64,000 nt of DNA from Leptospira abararensis (GCF_016918735.1 NZ_JAFFPR010000018.1:124001-188000); one strand, 5' to 3'; shown: positions 36,402 through 46,516, counted from the first letter of the stretch. The notes: generated by a model not told the origin, from the sequence alone. Program-made: numbers and translations.

Positions 36402-37994
36402 TTATGCAAAAACGATATTGAATCCTGCAAGAAGGACAATGAGTCCAACTCCCCAGGCTAAAATTCGAGGATCCCAAAATGGATTTGTTTTATCCCGATC
36501 TGAATAAATCAAACCATGAAGATCTTTGGTGGTATCCTCTGTTTCTATATAACTCACAATTACCATCGAGAGAAAACAAACTAAACCTGAATAAATCGCC
36601 CCATAAAAATTAGAAACCATATCCGATTTGTAATATAAAATTCCCAATGAATATAGGATAAAATGAACGAGGCCACTAGATGTTCCAAGGATCATACCGT
36701 AAAAGGCACTCCAACCGGAAGCACGTTTCCAAAACATCCCGAGCAAAAATATCGAAATGAGAGGTGCATTAAAAAAAGAAAACAGAAGTTGGATGTAATT
36801 CATAATGTTCTCAAACTGCATGGCAATGTAAGAAGCAAAAATGGCGAATACAATAGCAAACATAGTGGAACGTTTTCCTACCTTTAAATAGTCTTTATCC
36901 TCTTTGTTTTTACTAATATATGTTTGATAAATATCATAAGTAAAGATAGTATTCATGGCGGTAATGGAACTGGACATACCTGCCATAAAGGCGGCAAGGA
37001 GTGCTGTCGTTCCAAGACCTAACATTCCAGAGGGATAAAAGTTCTTCAATAAGATGATAAAACTTTTATTATATTCGCCATTCATCTCTTTCGAAAATTC
37101 TGTTAAGGCAATTAATCCCGGTATCACTGTTAAAAATGGTAAAAATAATTTGAACATAGCTCCGATAAGAGGAGTTCTTCTTGCGGCTCGAAAATCTTTA
37201 GCCGCCATGGCCCGCTGCACTTCTGTAAACCCACAAGTCCAATAGGAAAAAGATAATACAAAACCAAGGCCGACTGTTACACTTAACAAATCCCATCCAA
37301 GTTCATTTTGTCCACTCACAAGCCCCTGCCACATATGTTTGTGAGAATTTGGAATTTTTTGCATAAGCCCATCCCAACCGCCTAACCTAGTCAATCCGAT
37401 GATAACTAGTGGGAACAAACCAAGGACAGTTAAAAAAAATTGCATTACCTCTGTATAAATAGAAGAACTGAGTCCCCCAAAGTAAGTATAAATGAGAACA
37501 ATACCGGCACTAAACAAAATGGAGAAATGAGGATTCCAACCAAACATAGTTTCAAAGACCAAAGACAATGAGTAGAGATAAATTCCAGAACCAAGTGCCA
37601 GTGATAACAAGGTAATCAGTGAATTGACTAAATGAGCGGGCCTATTGAAACGATAACGCAGGTATTCGGGAACACTTCTGATTTTTGAGGAATAGTAAAA
37701 TGGCATCATAAAGATCCCAAGAAAGATCATTCCGGGGATCGCCCCTAAATAGTAAAAATGGAAGGTCAAAAAACCATATTCTGCCCCGCTGGCACTCATT
37801 CCTAACAATTCTAAGGCGGAGATATTGGCCGAGATAAAAGCAATTCCCGTAATCCAACTGGGGATATTCCGTCCTGCGAGAAGGAAATCGCTGGACTGGT
37901 TCATGGATTTCTTTAATAAAACTCCAATCACCACCATAAATCCAACAAAAACAAAAAGGATGAGATAATCGATGAGAGAAAGGGTAACGAACAT
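36402..37994 (-). CDS. Sodium:solute symporter (SSS family)
   Basis: A 530-residue polytopic inner-membrane protein with about 13 hydrophobic segments, the usual LeuT-fold size for the SSS/SGLT family. Family features include the first-helix DYLILFVFVGFMVVIG, the SSDFLLAGRNIPSWITGIAF block after TM1, FGGLSSSIYTEVMQFF and GMSSSITAMNTIFTYDIY in TM8, where serines bind sodium in homologues. It couples sodium entry to uptake of a sugar, amino acid or similar solute; closest in feel to the SGLT-like branch. It is monocistronic or followed by the small PilZ-like gene. Confidence 0.9.
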   Translation of the reverse strand: MFVTLSLIDYLILFVFVGFMVVIGVLLKKSMNQSSDFLLAGRNIPSWITGIAFISANISALELLGMSASGAEYGFLTFHFYYLGAIPGMIFLGIFMMPFYYSSKIRSVPEYLRYRFNRPAHLVNSLITLLSLALGSGIYLYSLSLVFETMFGWNPHFSILFSAGIVLIYTYFGGLSSSIYTEVMQFFLTVLGLFPLVIIGLTRLGGWDGLMQKIPNSHKHMWQGLVSGQNELGWDLLSVTVGLGFVLSFSYWTCGFTEVQRAMAAKDFRAARRTPLIGAMFKLFLPFLTVIPGLIALTEFSKEMNGEYNKSFIILLKNFYPSGMLGLGTTALLAAFMAGMSSSITAMNTIFTYDIYQTYISKNKEDKDYLKVGKRSTMFAIVFAIFASYIAMQFENIMNYIQLLFSFFNAPLISIFLLGMFWKRASGWSAFYGMILGTSSGLVHFILYSLGILYYKSDMVSNFYGAIYSGLVCFLSMVIVSYIETEDTTKDLHGLIYSDRDKTNPFWDPRILAWGVGLIVLLAGFNIVFA

Positions 37995-38068
37995 AAGCTC
38001 GTAAAAGATGAGAAAACGAACCTTTGTAAAGTGGAAATCCCGAATCTCACCTACCCTTGCTTATTTTC

Positions 38069-38084
38069 CTTCAAAATTTTGAAG
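38069..38084. repeat. Perfect 16-base palindrome
   Basis: CTTCAAAATTTTGAAG reads the same on both strands. It lies between the divergent symporter gene and the small gene at 38173. The site before fcpA (7950-7963) has nearly the same core, TTCAAAATATTGAA, and the same preceding TTCC. Could be an operator, or chance in AT-rich DNA. Confidence 0.35.
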
Positions 38085-38172
38085 ATTTACCGACATTCAT
38101 TGTAACTCTTTGACCGAAAAAGACTTTTCGAATTATGTCACATTGATAGATTCGGAACCACCAGGAGGACCT

Positions 38173-38316
38173 ATGTTCTATCTTCTTTTAGCCCTGCTTC
38201 ACGAAGACTATTCTTCAGGAAGAATCGATTACTCTACCTATTTCGAAAATACCGTCCTTCTCGCCCTAGACCACGAACGCATCAAATCCAATCTAGAACA
38301 AAGTAAAGCCGCTTAA
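38173..38316 (+). CDS. Small hypothetical protein, 47 aa
   Basis: A short frame beginning MFYLLLALLHEDYSSGRIDY and ending NLEQSKAA. AGGAGG (38163-38168), a full Shine-Dalgarno, stands four bases before ATG 38173, so this start is preferred. The frame is open further upstream to a TTG at 38110, which would add 21 residues but has no ribosome binding site. The first ten residues are hydrophobic but are followed by acidic residues, so a membrane role is doubtful. Function unknown. A hairpin (38335-38341 with 38351-38357) without a T run follows. Confidence 0.6.
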   Translation: MFYLLLALLHEDYSSGRIDYSTYFENTVLLALDHERIKSNLEQSKAA

Positions 38317-38433
38317 TTCGAATCCTACACTAAAAACCTGGGGTTTCCTGCCAGGTTCCTTACGGAATTTTCTCCTTGTTCTAGGAAGTCCTCTCTGTAC
38401 GGTAACAGAAAAATCACATCTCAGGAAGATTAA

Positions 38434-39606
38434 ATGACATCGGCCAAACTCCTTACTGCTACCCTCCAAAATTCTCAAAAATTTTTCCTTCAATTTGGGG
38501 GACAGGGTTCACCTTATCTAAAAGAACTCGTAAAATTGTACGCAGAACCAGAACTCAAAGAATTTTTCGAAACTAGTTTCAACACTATAGCTGAAATTGC
38601 CGCACGTGATGGCAAAAGTCCCCTCCTCAATGAGGGATTCGATTTCAAATCTTGGATTGAAAATCCAGACGCTGCTCCTTCCGAAGATTATTTAGCCCGT
38701 GCCCCCATCTCTGTACCGGGAATCTTTATGACTCAAATTGCAAATTATGTTTTGGTTTCCAAACGTGGCTACCCAACAGCAGATTTGATCAAAGCAACGG
38801 GAGCACTCAGTGGTCATAGCCAAGGGGTCATTGCTTCTGCCTTAGTGGGTCTTGGATTAGATGGGGCCGATTTTCTTAAAGCATACTCCGACTTTTTAAA
38901 GTTTGTTTTTTACCTAGGATTTAACGGTCAAAAAGTTTATCCTAACTTTGTAGTATCTGAAGAAGTCGTAAAAGAAAACGAAGCAAACGGCGATAAAAAT
39001 CCAGCTCCTATGGTTGCCGTGATTGGTTACACTAAAGATGAATTAGAAGAAAGAGTGAAAAAAACAAATGACTCTCTTGGACTCAAAGGCCAAGACACAG
39101 TTTTTATTTCTCTTTATAACACTCCTGATTCCATGATCCTTTCGGCACTTCCGTCTTCCCTTCTTGCCTTCCGTAAACAATGGAAAGCCGAGATGGATGA
39201 GAAAAAATTCAAGTTTGTTTATTTAAAAACAACAGCACCTTTCCACTGCCCATTTATGGAAACCTCTCTCGACAAATTCAATTCAGAAGATGCATCTGTA
39301 GTTCCATTTCCTTATACTGGTGCTGATTTAAAAGTTCCTGTGTATAGTATCTTTGATGGTCATAACTTGCAAAAAGACGGAAACCTTCGTGACATCCTTT
39401 TTAAGATGGTATTGATTGAACCACTTTACTGGGATTTGGCGATCGCGCCGATTTTTAATGACAGTGCGATTAACACAATCATTGACTTTGGACCAAGTGT
39501 TGTGAGCCAAAGACTCACTGGCGGACACCTAAAGGCAAAAAACATCGAAAAACAATCATTATGTGCTTCAAATGCTAAGGAATTAAAAGTAATTCTAGAA
39601 GCATAA
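38434..39606 (+). CDS. Acyltransferase (malonyl/acetyl) related to the FAS-I domain
   Basis: A 390-residue protein of the FabD acyltransferase superfamily. It opens with FLQFGGQGSPYL near residue 17, has the nucleophile elbow LSGHSQGVIA near 128 with the catalytic Ser, and the partner His in TAPFHCPFM near residue 271. The long insertions and the Q-x-F-x-G-G-Q-G start resemble the starter/malonyl acyltransferase domain of fungal and actinobacterial type I fatty-acid synthases more than E. coli FabD. It stands alone, so it probably loads an acyl group onto acyl carrier protein or an unknown carrier. AGGAAG precedes the ATG. It overlaps the WYL gene by one base. Confidence 0.82.
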   Translation: MTSAKLLTATLQNSQKFFLQFGGQGSPYLKELVKLYAEPELKEFFETSFNTIAEIAARDGKSPLLNEGFDFKSWIENPDAAPSEDYLARAPISVPGIFMTQIANYVLVSKRGYPTADLIKATGALSGHSQGVIASALVGLGLDGADFLKAYSDFLKFVFYLGFNGQKVYPNFVVSEEVVKENEANGDKNPAPMVAVIGYTKDELEERVKKTNDSLGLKGQDTVFISLYNTPDSMILSALPSSLLAFRKQWKAEMDEKKFKFVYLKTTAPFHCPFMETSLDKFNSEDASVVPFPYTGADLKVPVYSIFDGHNLQKDGNLRDILFKMVLIEPLYWDLAIAPIFNDSAINTIIDFGPSVVSQRLTGGHLKAKNIEKQSLCASNAKELKVILEA

Positions 39607-40562
39607 TGAATCCATCCACTCTTCGGGCCGCTTCCAAATTAAATTTAATCCGCCTTCTGGCTTCACATCCAGAAGGTCTTGGGTTAGAAGAAATCCAAAG
39701 CGTAACGGGACACAAATCAATCTCAGCACTCAAAAAAGATTTGGGTGAATTGTATATGATTGAGATGTATCCTTATTCACCGACCGATGCTGTGGATTTA
39801 GATTTTGATGGGGAGAAGGTAAAAATCAGACTCCCCATCGCTATTGATTCCGCACTCCCCCTTACCCCAAAAGAATGGTCACTTCTAAGATCACTTTTAC
39901 TCACACAAAAAACAAAAGAAGATTCCGCACTAAATCATTCTATCTTAAGTAAAATCGATTCGGTAATTCCTTCGGGTGATTGGTCTCCCTATCAAAAATC
40001 AAAAGAAACGATTGTAAATGCCATAAACGAAAAAAAAATACTAACAATTGTTTACTGGAAAAGGGATAACCAAGAAAAGGAAACAAGAACTCTAGCTCCG
40101 TGGATTCTCTGGGAAGAAAATGATTCTTATCTTTTGGCCTATGACCTTACCAAAAAAGGATTCCGCTCCTTTCGATTGGATTACATTTTAGATATTACCA
40201 TTACTGATACAAAATACCCGACCCTACCTGACACGGCAGGGGAATTTTTAGAAGGATTCAAACAACTGTTTGGTGCCGATTCCGAGAACACAAACTTGGC
40301 CAAACTATGGATTACTGATTCTGCTTCCTACCATTTGGGAATGAAACTCACCCTAACATCCACCGGAGTCCAAAAACAAATTGGGGATACTCTTTACCGA
40401 GAATTCACGGCTCCCATCCGAGACCAAAACTGGTTTGTCCAAACCATTCTAGGATATGGAACCTCCATACTCGTTGCAGAACCGAAGGAATTAAAAGACT
40501 CCATTCAATTCCACTTACAATCCATAGCTCCTTCACAACCGAATCTTCAAACGCTATCTTAG
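39606..40562 (+). CDS. WYL-domain transcriptional regulator
   Basis: A 318-residue regulator. The N-terminal 70 residues form a winged-helix-like DNA-binding region ([20 protein letters not shown], then a predicted recognition helix). The centre is a WYL domain: [29 protein letters not shown] and FRSFRLDYI. The C-terminal WCX-like domain follows. WYL proteins sense small ligands or nucleic acid ends and include PafBC and CRISPR-linked repressors. The ATG overlaps the acyltransferase stop by one base (TAATG), and ispE starts two bases after its stop, so it is deep in an operon. Confidence 0.85.
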   Translation: MNPSTLRAASKLNLIRLLASHPEGLGLEEIQSVTGHKSISALKKDLGELYMIEMYPYSPTDAVDLDFDGEKVKIRLPIAIDSALPLTPKEWSLLRSLLLTQKTKEDSALNHSILSKIDSVIPSGDWSPYQKSKETIVNAINEKKILTIVYWKRDNQEKETRTLAPWILWEENDSYLLAYDLTKKGFRSFRLDYILDITITDTKYPTLPDTAGEFLEGFKQLFGADSENTNLAKLWITDSASYHLGMKLTLTSTGVQKQIGDTLYREFTAPIRDQNWFVQTILGYGTSILVAEPKELKDSIQFHLQSIAPSQPNLQTLS

Positions 40563-40564
40563 GG

Positions 40565-41485
40565 ATGAATTCCTTGAAGTCCATTGCAAAGGGAAAGATT
40601 AACATTGGTTTAATAGTTCCTTACAAAAGGGAAGACGGGTTACACGAAATCCGTAGTGTTTTTGTCCCCATTAATTTTGGTGATCCCATGGAAATTCAAA
40701 TCACTCCTCTCCCGGAAAGCCAAATCCCAAGTTTCCAACTGGTTTCCGAAAACCATCTCCACGGTTACCGTTATGAAAAATTCGAAGAAGTTTCGGAAAG
40801 GGGAGACCTCACCCGAAACATACTCTACAAAACCTTCCAAAAGTTAACTTCGTACTTGCGAGAACCCGTTTCTATCTCCATCCATTTACAAAAATACCTA
40901 CCACCCGAAGGGGGAATTGGTGGAGGCAGTAGCAATGCGGGCCTTTTTCTACAAGAACTCTTCCCTTGGACCCACCTTCCGAAAGAAGAAGAGATTCCCT
41001 TAGCAAAATCTATCGGTGCCGATGTCACCTTTTTTCTACAGTCCTCGGCTTGCTATGTGAGTGGGATCGGTGAGGTCCTCGAACCCATTTCCGTCGCCAA
41101 TGGGTCAGGAATTTTGGCCATTCCTCCCTTCGGACTTTCTACAGCATCTATGTATTTAGGCCTTCAAAAAAGTTTACAAAAACCCTATGGTTCCGAAGTA
41201 TGGAAATCTCTGGCAGAGGATTTAATTCGAAGTCTTCAGGTCGGGGATTGGGCATACCTGCAAAACAGGCTCGAGAACGAGTTTGAAAAAATCGCTTTTC
41301 AGACCCAACCCTTACTAAAGGAATTGAAATTAGGGTTCTATGAGTCGGGAGCAGTCTATGCTTCTTTATCGGGTTCGGGTTCTTGCTTTTATGGCATTTA
41401 TCCTTCAGATAGAGAGAGAGACGAAGCCCAACGCATTGTCTCCGATCGATTCCCCGATATGGAATTTCGAACGTTCTCTTTTTAG
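40565..41485 (+). CDS. ispE: 4-diphosphocytidyl-2-C-methyl-D-erythritol kinase
   Basis: A 306-residue GHMP kinase of the MEP isoprenoid pathway; it phosphorylates the 2-hydroxyl of CDP-methylerythritol. AKGKINIGL near residue 8 is the substrate-binding N-terminal motif, [14 protein letters not shown] near 111 is the ATP-binding GHMP loop, and the C-terminal [13 protein letters not shown] is motif 3. The length is normal for bacterial IspE. It starts two bases after the WYL gene and ends four bases before a tRNA-Gln gene. Confidence 0.95.
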   Translation: MNSLKSIAKGKINIGLIVPYKREDGLHEIRSVFVPINFGDPMEIQITPLPESQIPSFQLVSENHLHGYRYEKFEEVSERGDLTRNILYKTFQKLTSYLREPVSISIHLQKYLPPEGGIGGGSSNAGLFLQELFPWTHLPKEEEIPLAKSIGADVTFFLQSSACYVSGIGEVLEPISVANGSGILAIPPFGLSTASMYLGLQKSLQKPYGSEVWKSLAEDLIRSLQVGDWAYLQNRLENEFEKIAFQTQPLLKELKLGFYESGAVYASLSGSGSCFYGIYPSDRERDEAQRIVSDRFPDMEFRTFSF

Positions 41486-41489
41486 AAAC

Positions 41490-41565
41490 TGGCCTGTAGC
41501 CAAGCGGTAAGGCAGCGGTTTTTGGTATCGCCATTCCCTAGGTTCGAATCCTAGCAGGCCAGCCA
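41490..41565 (+). tRNA. tRNA-Gln (anticodon TTG)
   Basis: A complete cloverleaf. The 7-bp acceptor stem TGGCCTG (41490-41496) pairs with CAGGCCA (41555-41561). The anticodon stem GCGGT/ATCGC (41515-41519 with 41527-41531) surrounds the loop TTTTGGT, giving anticodon TTG (41522-41524) for CAA/CAG. The T arm is CTAGG-TTCGAAT-CCTAG. GCCA follows, so the 3' CCA is encoded. The gene begins four bases after the ispE stop and ends 27 bases before glmU, so it is likely processed out of the operon mRNA. Confidence 0.96.
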
Positions 41566-41592
41566 GTTTTAAAAGATCCGATAGAACGAACG

Positions 41593-42354
41593 ATGAACCT
41601 ACATAATACTGTAACTGCTGTTATTTTGGCGGCGGGGAAAGGAACTCGAATGAAGAGTGAACTTCCCAAGGTTGCGGTTGTACTGAACGAATCTCCACTT
41701 TTAATTCACGTTCTTCGTAATATCGAATCCGCCGGCATAGAGCGAAAAGTCGTGGTTGTCGGTTACCGCAAAGATATCGTTACAGATATCGCAAAATCAT
41801 TTTCTGGCGTAGAATTTGCCGAACAAACAGAACAATTGGGAACAGGACATGCTGTCCTTTCGGCAGAACCTGCCCTTTCGCCATATTCAGGTTATACGAT
41901 AGTTGCCTGTGGTGATGCACCGCTCATCTCAGCAAAATCATTTTCTGAACTCATAAACCTTCATAAATCAAACGGATATTCTGCGACTGTTCTCTCTGCC
42001 AAGATGGAAAACCCTACAGGTTATGGTCGGATCATTCGTTCTGCCGATGACGGTAGTCTTCTGCGTATTGTAGAAGAAAAGGACGCAAGTCCTGAAGAGA
42101 AGGTCGTAACCGAAGTGAACACTGGAACCTATTGTTTTACAACGGAAGATCTTTTCGGTGCCCTAAAACAAATCGGTAATGACAACGCTCAAAAAGAATA
42201 TTACCTCACAGATGTGATCAAAATTTTCAGATCTTTAGGGAAAAAAGTCGGGGTAAAAACTTTGGCAAATGCATTAGAAAGCCACGGTATCAATTCCCCT
42301 GATGATTTGGCTCTCGCAAAACAATATATAGATAAAGGGTTGGTTGGAGTATGA
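41593..42354 (+). CDS. glmU: UDP-N-acetylglucosamine pyrophosphorylase, uridylyltransferase domain only (GlmU-N)
   Basis: A 253-residue nucleotidyltransferase. The [16 protein letters not shown] motif is at residues 13-28, followed by [15 protein letters not shown] near 80, ACGDAPLIS near 105 and YYLTDVI near 206, all as in the N-terminal domain of GlmU. It forms UDP-GlcNAc from UTP and GlcNAc-1-phosphate. The acetyltransferase left-handed beta-helix domain (normally another 200 residues with hexapeptide repeats) is absent; the frame stops naturally and overlaps the prs start by four bases, so this is not a broken gene. The acetyl step must come from another protein. Confidence 0.88.
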   Translation: MNLHNTVTAVILAAGKGTRMKSELPKVAVVLNESPLLIHVLRNIESAGIERKVVVVGYRKDIVTDIAKSFSGVEFAEQTEQLGTGHAVLSAEPALSPYSGYTIVACGDAPLISAKSFSELINLHKSNGYSATVLSAKMENPTGYGRIIRSADDGSLLRIVEEKDASPEEKVVTEVNTGTYCFTTEDLFGALKQIGNDNAQKEYYLTDVIKIFRSLGKKVGVKTLANALESHGINSPDDLALAKQYIDKGLVGV

Positions 42355-43292
42355 ATCCCAGCGAAGTAGTTGTATTTTCTGGAAATGCAAACAGACCTCT
42401 TGCCGAGGAAATTTGTAAACACCTAGACATTCCTAACGGCCAAATCTCTGTGAAGAGATTCTCCGACGGGGAAAGTTCTGTAAAAATCGAAGAAAACGTT
42501 CGGGGAAGGGATGTATTTGTGGTTCAATCCATAAGTTTCCCAGCAAACGACAGTTTAATGGAACTTTTACTCATTATTGATGCCGCAAGAAGAGCTTCTG
42601 CTCGTCGTATTACTGCCGTTATCCCTTATTATGGATATGGACGCCAAGACAGAAAGGTGGAACCGCGGGTTCCAATTTCTGCTCGTATGGTTGCCGATTT
42701 AATCGAAACTGTTGGTCCTGACCGAGTCCTCACAATGGATTTACATGCTGACCAAATCCAAGGATTCTTTCGCATTCCTGTAGATCATTTATACTTTTCA
42801 CCAGTCCTTGCCGAGTACATCAATTCACTCGGAATGGATGACCTTGTCATTGTTTCCCCGGATTCTGGTGGTGCAGAAAGAGCTCGTAACTTTGGTAAAA
42901 AAGTAAACGGATCTCTTGCCATCATTGACAAACGTAGACCAAAAGCTAACGAGTCTGTGGTGATGCATGTCATTGGTGAAATCAAAGACAAAAACTGCTT
43001 ATTACTTGATGATATGATCGATACAGGCGGAACGATTGCAAAAGCAGCAACTGCCTTGTACCAAAACGGAGCAAAATCTGTATTATGTTGTGCATCTCAC
43101 GGAGTTCTTTCAGGGGAAGCACCTGCCAAATTGAATGAAGCTGACTTCAAACAAATTGTGCTCTCAAATTCTATCGCCATTCCGGAGACCAAAAAAATAA
43201 ATCACTTGAAAACGCTCTCCATCGCCCCACTCTTTGCTAAAGCCATCGAGCGGATTCATAACGAAGAATCAATCTCTAGTCTGTTTTCATAA
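42351..43292 (+). CDS. prs: Ribose-phosphate pyrophosphokinase
   Basis: A 313-residue class I PRPP synthetase, which makes PRPP from ribose 5-phosphate and ATP for nucleotides, histidine and tryptophan. The signatures [34 protein letters not shown] and the PRPP-binding loop [12 protein letters not shown] near residue 219 are intact. The length matches the family. Its ATG overlaps the glmU stop by four bases, a common bacterial gene pair, and rplY follows after 17 bases. Confidence 0.97.
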   Translation: MNPSEVVVFSGNANRPLAEEICKHLDIPNGQISVKRFSDGESSVKIEENVRGRDVFVVQSISFPANDSLMELLLIIDAARRASARRITAVIPYYGYGRQDRKVEPRVPISARMVADLIETVGPDRVLTMDLHADQIQGFFRIPVDHLYFSPVLAEYINSLGMDDLVIVSPDSGGAERARNFGKKVNGSLAIIDKRRPKANESVVMHVIGEIKDKNCLLLDDMIDTGGTIAKAATALYQNGAKSVLCCASHGVLSGEAPAKLNEADFKQIVLSNSIAIPETKKINHLKTLSIAPLFAKAIERIHNEESISSLFS

Positions 43293-43309
43293 CTTTAAGG
43301 AACATAATC

Positions 43310-43942
43310 ATGGAAAAAATCAGTATCAAAGCACAAACAAGAACTTCTAAAGGAAAAGGTCCTGCAAGAAGAATGCGTGTGGAAGGTTTAGTACCGGCGA
43401 ACATCATCGGAAGCGGTGAAGCAAAATCGGCAAGTGTTGTCGAAAAAGAAATCCAAAAACTCATCGACTCCGGAATCCGAAAGGCAACTCTCATTGACCT
43501 CGAACTTGATGGTAAAACAGAAAGAGTCTTCGTAAAAGAAATCCAAAGGTTTCCACACACAGGGCAAATCCGTCACATCGACTTCTTTAAAGTAACTCCT
43601 GGTAAAAAGATCCTAACAACAGTAGCAATCAAAACAACTGGTGTTGCAAAAGGATCCAAAGCTGGTGGACAGTTCGAACACCTCGTTCACGAAATCAAAG
43701 TGAAGTCAACTCCTGAAGATTTAACGGACGTAATCACAATTGATGTGAGTGGTCTTGATATCGGAAACATGATAAAAGTTTCTGAACTTCCACACCCGGC
43801 GTCTTGGGAAATCCTAATGAATGGTGATCCTATTGTTGCTTCTTGTAGTAAAACAAAAGCAATCTTAGCTGCGGAACGTGCCGAAAAAGCAGAAGCAGAA
43901 ACCAAAGGCAAACCAGCAGCGAAAAAAGCTGGAAAGAAATAA
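43310..43942 (+). CDS. rplY: 50S ribosomal protein L25 (Ctc/TL5 type)
   Basis: A 210-residue L25 protein of the long form, with an N-terminal 5S rRNA-binding domain (AQTRTSKGKGPARRMR, then VPANIIG) and a C-terminal beta-rich CTC domain. The last 20 residues are an Ala/Lys-rich tail. The start has AAGGA six bases upstream. It lies in the conserved prs-rplY-pth order seen in many bacteria. The protein sits on the large subunit at the central protuberance. Confidence 0.94.
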   Translation: MEKISIKAQTRTSKGKGPARRMRVEGLVPANIIGSGEAKSASVVEKEIQKLIDSGIRKATLIDLELDGKTERVFVKEIQRFPHTGQIRHIDFFKVTPGKKILTTVAIKTTGVAKGSKAGGQFEHLVHEIKVKSTPEDLTDVITIDVSGLDIGNMIKVSELPHPASWEILMNGDPIVASCSKTKAILAAERAEKAEAETKGKPAAKKAGKK

Positions 43943-43961
43943 GATCTACTTTTAGGAACCA

Positions 43962-44525
43962 ATGAAGTTAATTGTAGGGCTAGGAAATCCTGGCGATAAA
44001 TATAATAACAATCGATCTAACATTGGTTTCAAAATTCTGGATGTCATTGCCAACAACATTGGCATCGAAATCAAAACGAAGAAAAAGAAATCTCTCATCG
44101 GTCGAGGTGACTTTGAAGGGGACGAAGTGGTTTTACTCAAACCACAAACCTTCAGTGACCTTTCCGGTGAGTCAGTTCTGTACATTGCTTCCTTTTTAAA
44201 AATCCAGGTAAAAGACATTGTGGTCATCCATGAGGATGTCGGGTTAGAACTCGGACAAATCGTGGTCACCAAAGGTGGGGAAAACGATGTCAACCCTGGG
44301 GTCAACTCGGTTTCTGTCTCATTACGATCCCCTAATTTTATACGAATTCGGATCGGCGTTCTTAATTCAGCCTTTGATCCAAAAAAAAGAGAAGAATTTT
44401 TACGTGAAGATTTTGAGCCATTAGAGAACCTGAGCTTGATACAGATCATCAATGACGCCGAAGCGGCGATTCGTTCCATATCCATGGGGGATATTGACGA
44501 AGTGATTCAGAAATATCACCTTTGA
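43962..44525 (+). CDS. pth: Peptidyl-tRNA hydrolase family protein with altered active site
   Basis: A 187-residue protein of the Pth fold, in the usual place after rplY. The N-terminal IVGLGNPGDKY fits E. coli Pth including its N10. But aligned by eye, the catalytic H20 is Ser (S19 in NNRSNIG), M67-N68 is S65-D66 (TFSDLSG), D93 is Glu (E91), and the HGGHNG loop that carries H113 and N114 has become NDVNPG. Nearly all residues known to bind and cut peptidyl-tRNA are changed. It may be inactive, a tRNA- or ribosome-binding relative, or use a different mechanism. The fold assignment is firm; the activity is doubtful. Confidence 0.8.
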   Translation: MKLIVGLGNPGDKYNNNRSNIGFKILDVIANNIGIEIKTKKKKSLIGRGDFEGDEVVLLKPQTFSDLSGESVLYIASFLKIQVKDIVVIHEDVGLELGQIVVTKGGENDVNPGVNSVSVSLRSPNFIRIRIGVLNSAFDPKKREEFLREDFEPLENLSLIQIINDAEAAIRSISMGDIDEVIQKYHL

Positions 44526-44554
44526 TTTCAGTCTAACTAGCGAGAAGTCTTTAC

Positions 44555-46507
44555 ATGAATAAAAACATCAAAACCGTATTTCTATTTTTGCTCGTATTCC
44601 TTGTCATTTTGGCAACGGTTTATAAAGGTCAGGACTTCGCCGGTAAACCCGACGAAATCAGCTATTCCGATTTTTTGAATATGGTGGAACCCATCGAAGG
44701 GAAAAAGCCAATTGGAAAGATCACTTCGAAAGATGGAAAGGATATCTCCTCTAAACAACAAATCATCATCGATAAAGAACTGATTGAAGGTTGGTACATT
44801 CCAGAAATCAGCAAAGACAACAAACCAAAACCTTTCAAAACTAACGTCGCACAGGTGAACGATGATTTGGTGACAAAACTTCGTAAGTCACGCCTAAGTT
44901 TTACTGCTAAGTCTACAGAAGAAAACAAGTTTTGGAGTGTAGTTACAGGAATCATTCCATGGCTCTTTGCCCTCGGTATCATTTGGTTTATCATGATGCG
45001 CCAACTCCAAGCATCGGGCAACAAAGCATTTACCTTTGGTAAGTCTCGTGCCAAAATGAATGTGGATCCAAAAGTCAAAACCACATTTAATGATGTAGCT
45101 GGATGTGAAGAAGCAAAAGTTGAATTACTTGAAATCATTGAGTTCTTAAAAGATCCAAAAAAATTCCAAGCCATTGGTGCCAGAATTCCCAAAGGAGTAT
45201 TACTCGTTGGTCCTCCAGGAACTGGTAAAACCTTACTGGCAAAAGCAGTTGCGGGAGAAGCGGGAGTTCCTTTCTTCTCTATTTCTGGTTCTGACTTCGT
45301 AGAAATGTTTGTGGGTGTGGGAGCATCCCGAGTCCGTGATCTCTTTGACCAAGGGAAAAAAAATGCCCCTTGTATCATCTTTATAGATGAGATCGATGCT
45401 GTCGGTCGCCTTCGTGGTGCCGGTCTTGGTGGTGGTCACGACGAAAGAGAACAGACCCTCAATCAGATGTTAGTCGAGATGGATGGATTTGAAATGAACG
45501 AAGGAGTCATTGTAATGGCAGCAACAAACCGTGCTGACGTTCTCGACCCTGCCCTCCTTCGTCCAGGTCGTTTTGATAGACAAGTGATTGTAGATCTTCC
45601 CGATCTTAAAGGCCGTGAAGAAATTCTGGCTGTTCATTCTAAAAAAGTCCCATTAGTTTCTGATATTTCACTGAACTCCATTGCTCGCGGAACTCCTGGT
45701 TTTACAGGAGCTGATCTTGCGAACTTGATCAATGAAGCGGCACTTCTTGCAGCTCGTCGTAACAAAAAACGTGTCACCCAAGAAGAACTCGAAGAAGCAC
45801 GCGATAAAGTCATGATGGGACCAGAACGTAAATCTATGTTTATCTCTGACAAAGAGAAAGAAATGACAGCTTACCATGAAGCGGGTCATGCCCTACTCGG
45901 CACCTTACTGCCGTATACCGAACCTGTTCATAAAGTCACCATCATCCCTCGAGGTCGTGCTCTTGGCCTCACTCAATCCCTTCCTGTGGAAGACAGGCAT
46001 TCCTATCGTAAAAACTACTGTTTGGATCGAATTGTAATGTCTATGGGTGGATACATTGCCGAAGAACTGATCTTTGGTGATCCTTCGAATGGTTCTTCCA
46101 ACGATATACAACAAGCAACGAATATTGCACGACGTATGGTTTGTGAATGGGGTATGTCTGAAAAACTCGGAACCATCCATTACGGATCAGGCGAAACCTC
46201 CCCATTTATGGGCCGAGACTACGGTCATACAAGTAAACCTTACTCAGAAGAATTTGCGGCCCTAATTGACCAAGAAGTGAAACGCATCATCCAAACCTGC
46301 CTTGACAAAGGTCGTGATTTGGTGAAAAAGAACCAAAAAAAATTGGATTCCATTGCGAAAGCGCTCCTTGCCAAAGAAACGATTGATGCACAGGAGCTCA
46401 TGGACATTGTCCAACCTTCCTTTGACAAATATGCAGATTCTAAATCTGGTATAGGGGCTAAAAAAGGCAAAGGTGCTTCGGCAACAAAACCGGCATACTC
46501 TTCGTAA
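44555..46507 (+). CDS. ftsH: ATP-dependent membrane zinc protease FtsH
   Basis: A 650-residue AAA+ protease. Two N-terminal membrane helices (about residues 5-22 and 127-147) flank a periplasmic region of 100 residues. The AAA+ domain has Walker A GPPGTGKT near 223, Walker [12 protein letters not shown] near 276, and the SRH region [19 protein letters not shown]. The zinc motif HEAGH is near residue 431, with the third ligand expected in the downstream helix. It degrades membrane and short-lived soluble proteins. It follows the Pth-like gene by 29 bases and precedes the EVE gene by nine. Confidence 0.97.
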   Translation: MNKNIKTVFLFLLVFLVILATVYKGQDFAGKPDEISYSDFLNMVEPIEGKKPIGKITSKDGKDISSKQQIIIDKELIEGWYIPEISKDNKPKPFKTNVAQVNDDLVTKLRKSRLSFTAKSTEENKFWSVVTGIIPWLFALGIIWFIMMRQLQASGNKAFTFGKSRAKMNVDPKVKTTFNDVAGCEEAKVELLEIIEFLKDPKKFQAIGARIPKGVLLVGPPGTGKTLLAKAVAGEAGVPFFSISGSDFVEMFVGVGASRVRDLFDQGKKNAPCIIFIDEIDAVGRLRGAGLGGGHDEREQTLNQMLVEMDGFEMNEGVIVMAATNRADVLDPALLRPGRFDRQVIVDLPDLKGREEILAVHSKKVPLVSDISLNSIARGTPGFTGADLANLINEAALLAARRNKKRVTQEELEEARDKVMMGPERKSMFISDKEKEMTAYHEAGHALLGTLLPYTEPVHKVTIIPRGRALGLTQSLPVEDRHSYRKNYCLDRIVMSMGGYIAEELIFGDPSNGSSNDIQQATNIARRMVCEWGMSEKLGTIHYGSGETSPFMGRDYGHTSKPYSEEFAALIDQEVKRIIQTCLDKGRDLVKKNQKKLDSIAKALLAKETIDAQELMDIVQPSFDKYADSKSGIGAKKGKGASATKPAYSS

Positions 46508-46516
46508 GAAACATTA

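Noticed and set aside
38335..38357. Intrinsic terminator after the 47-aa gene
   Set aside because: AACCTGG/CCAGGTT can pair but no T run follows, so termination is unlikely.
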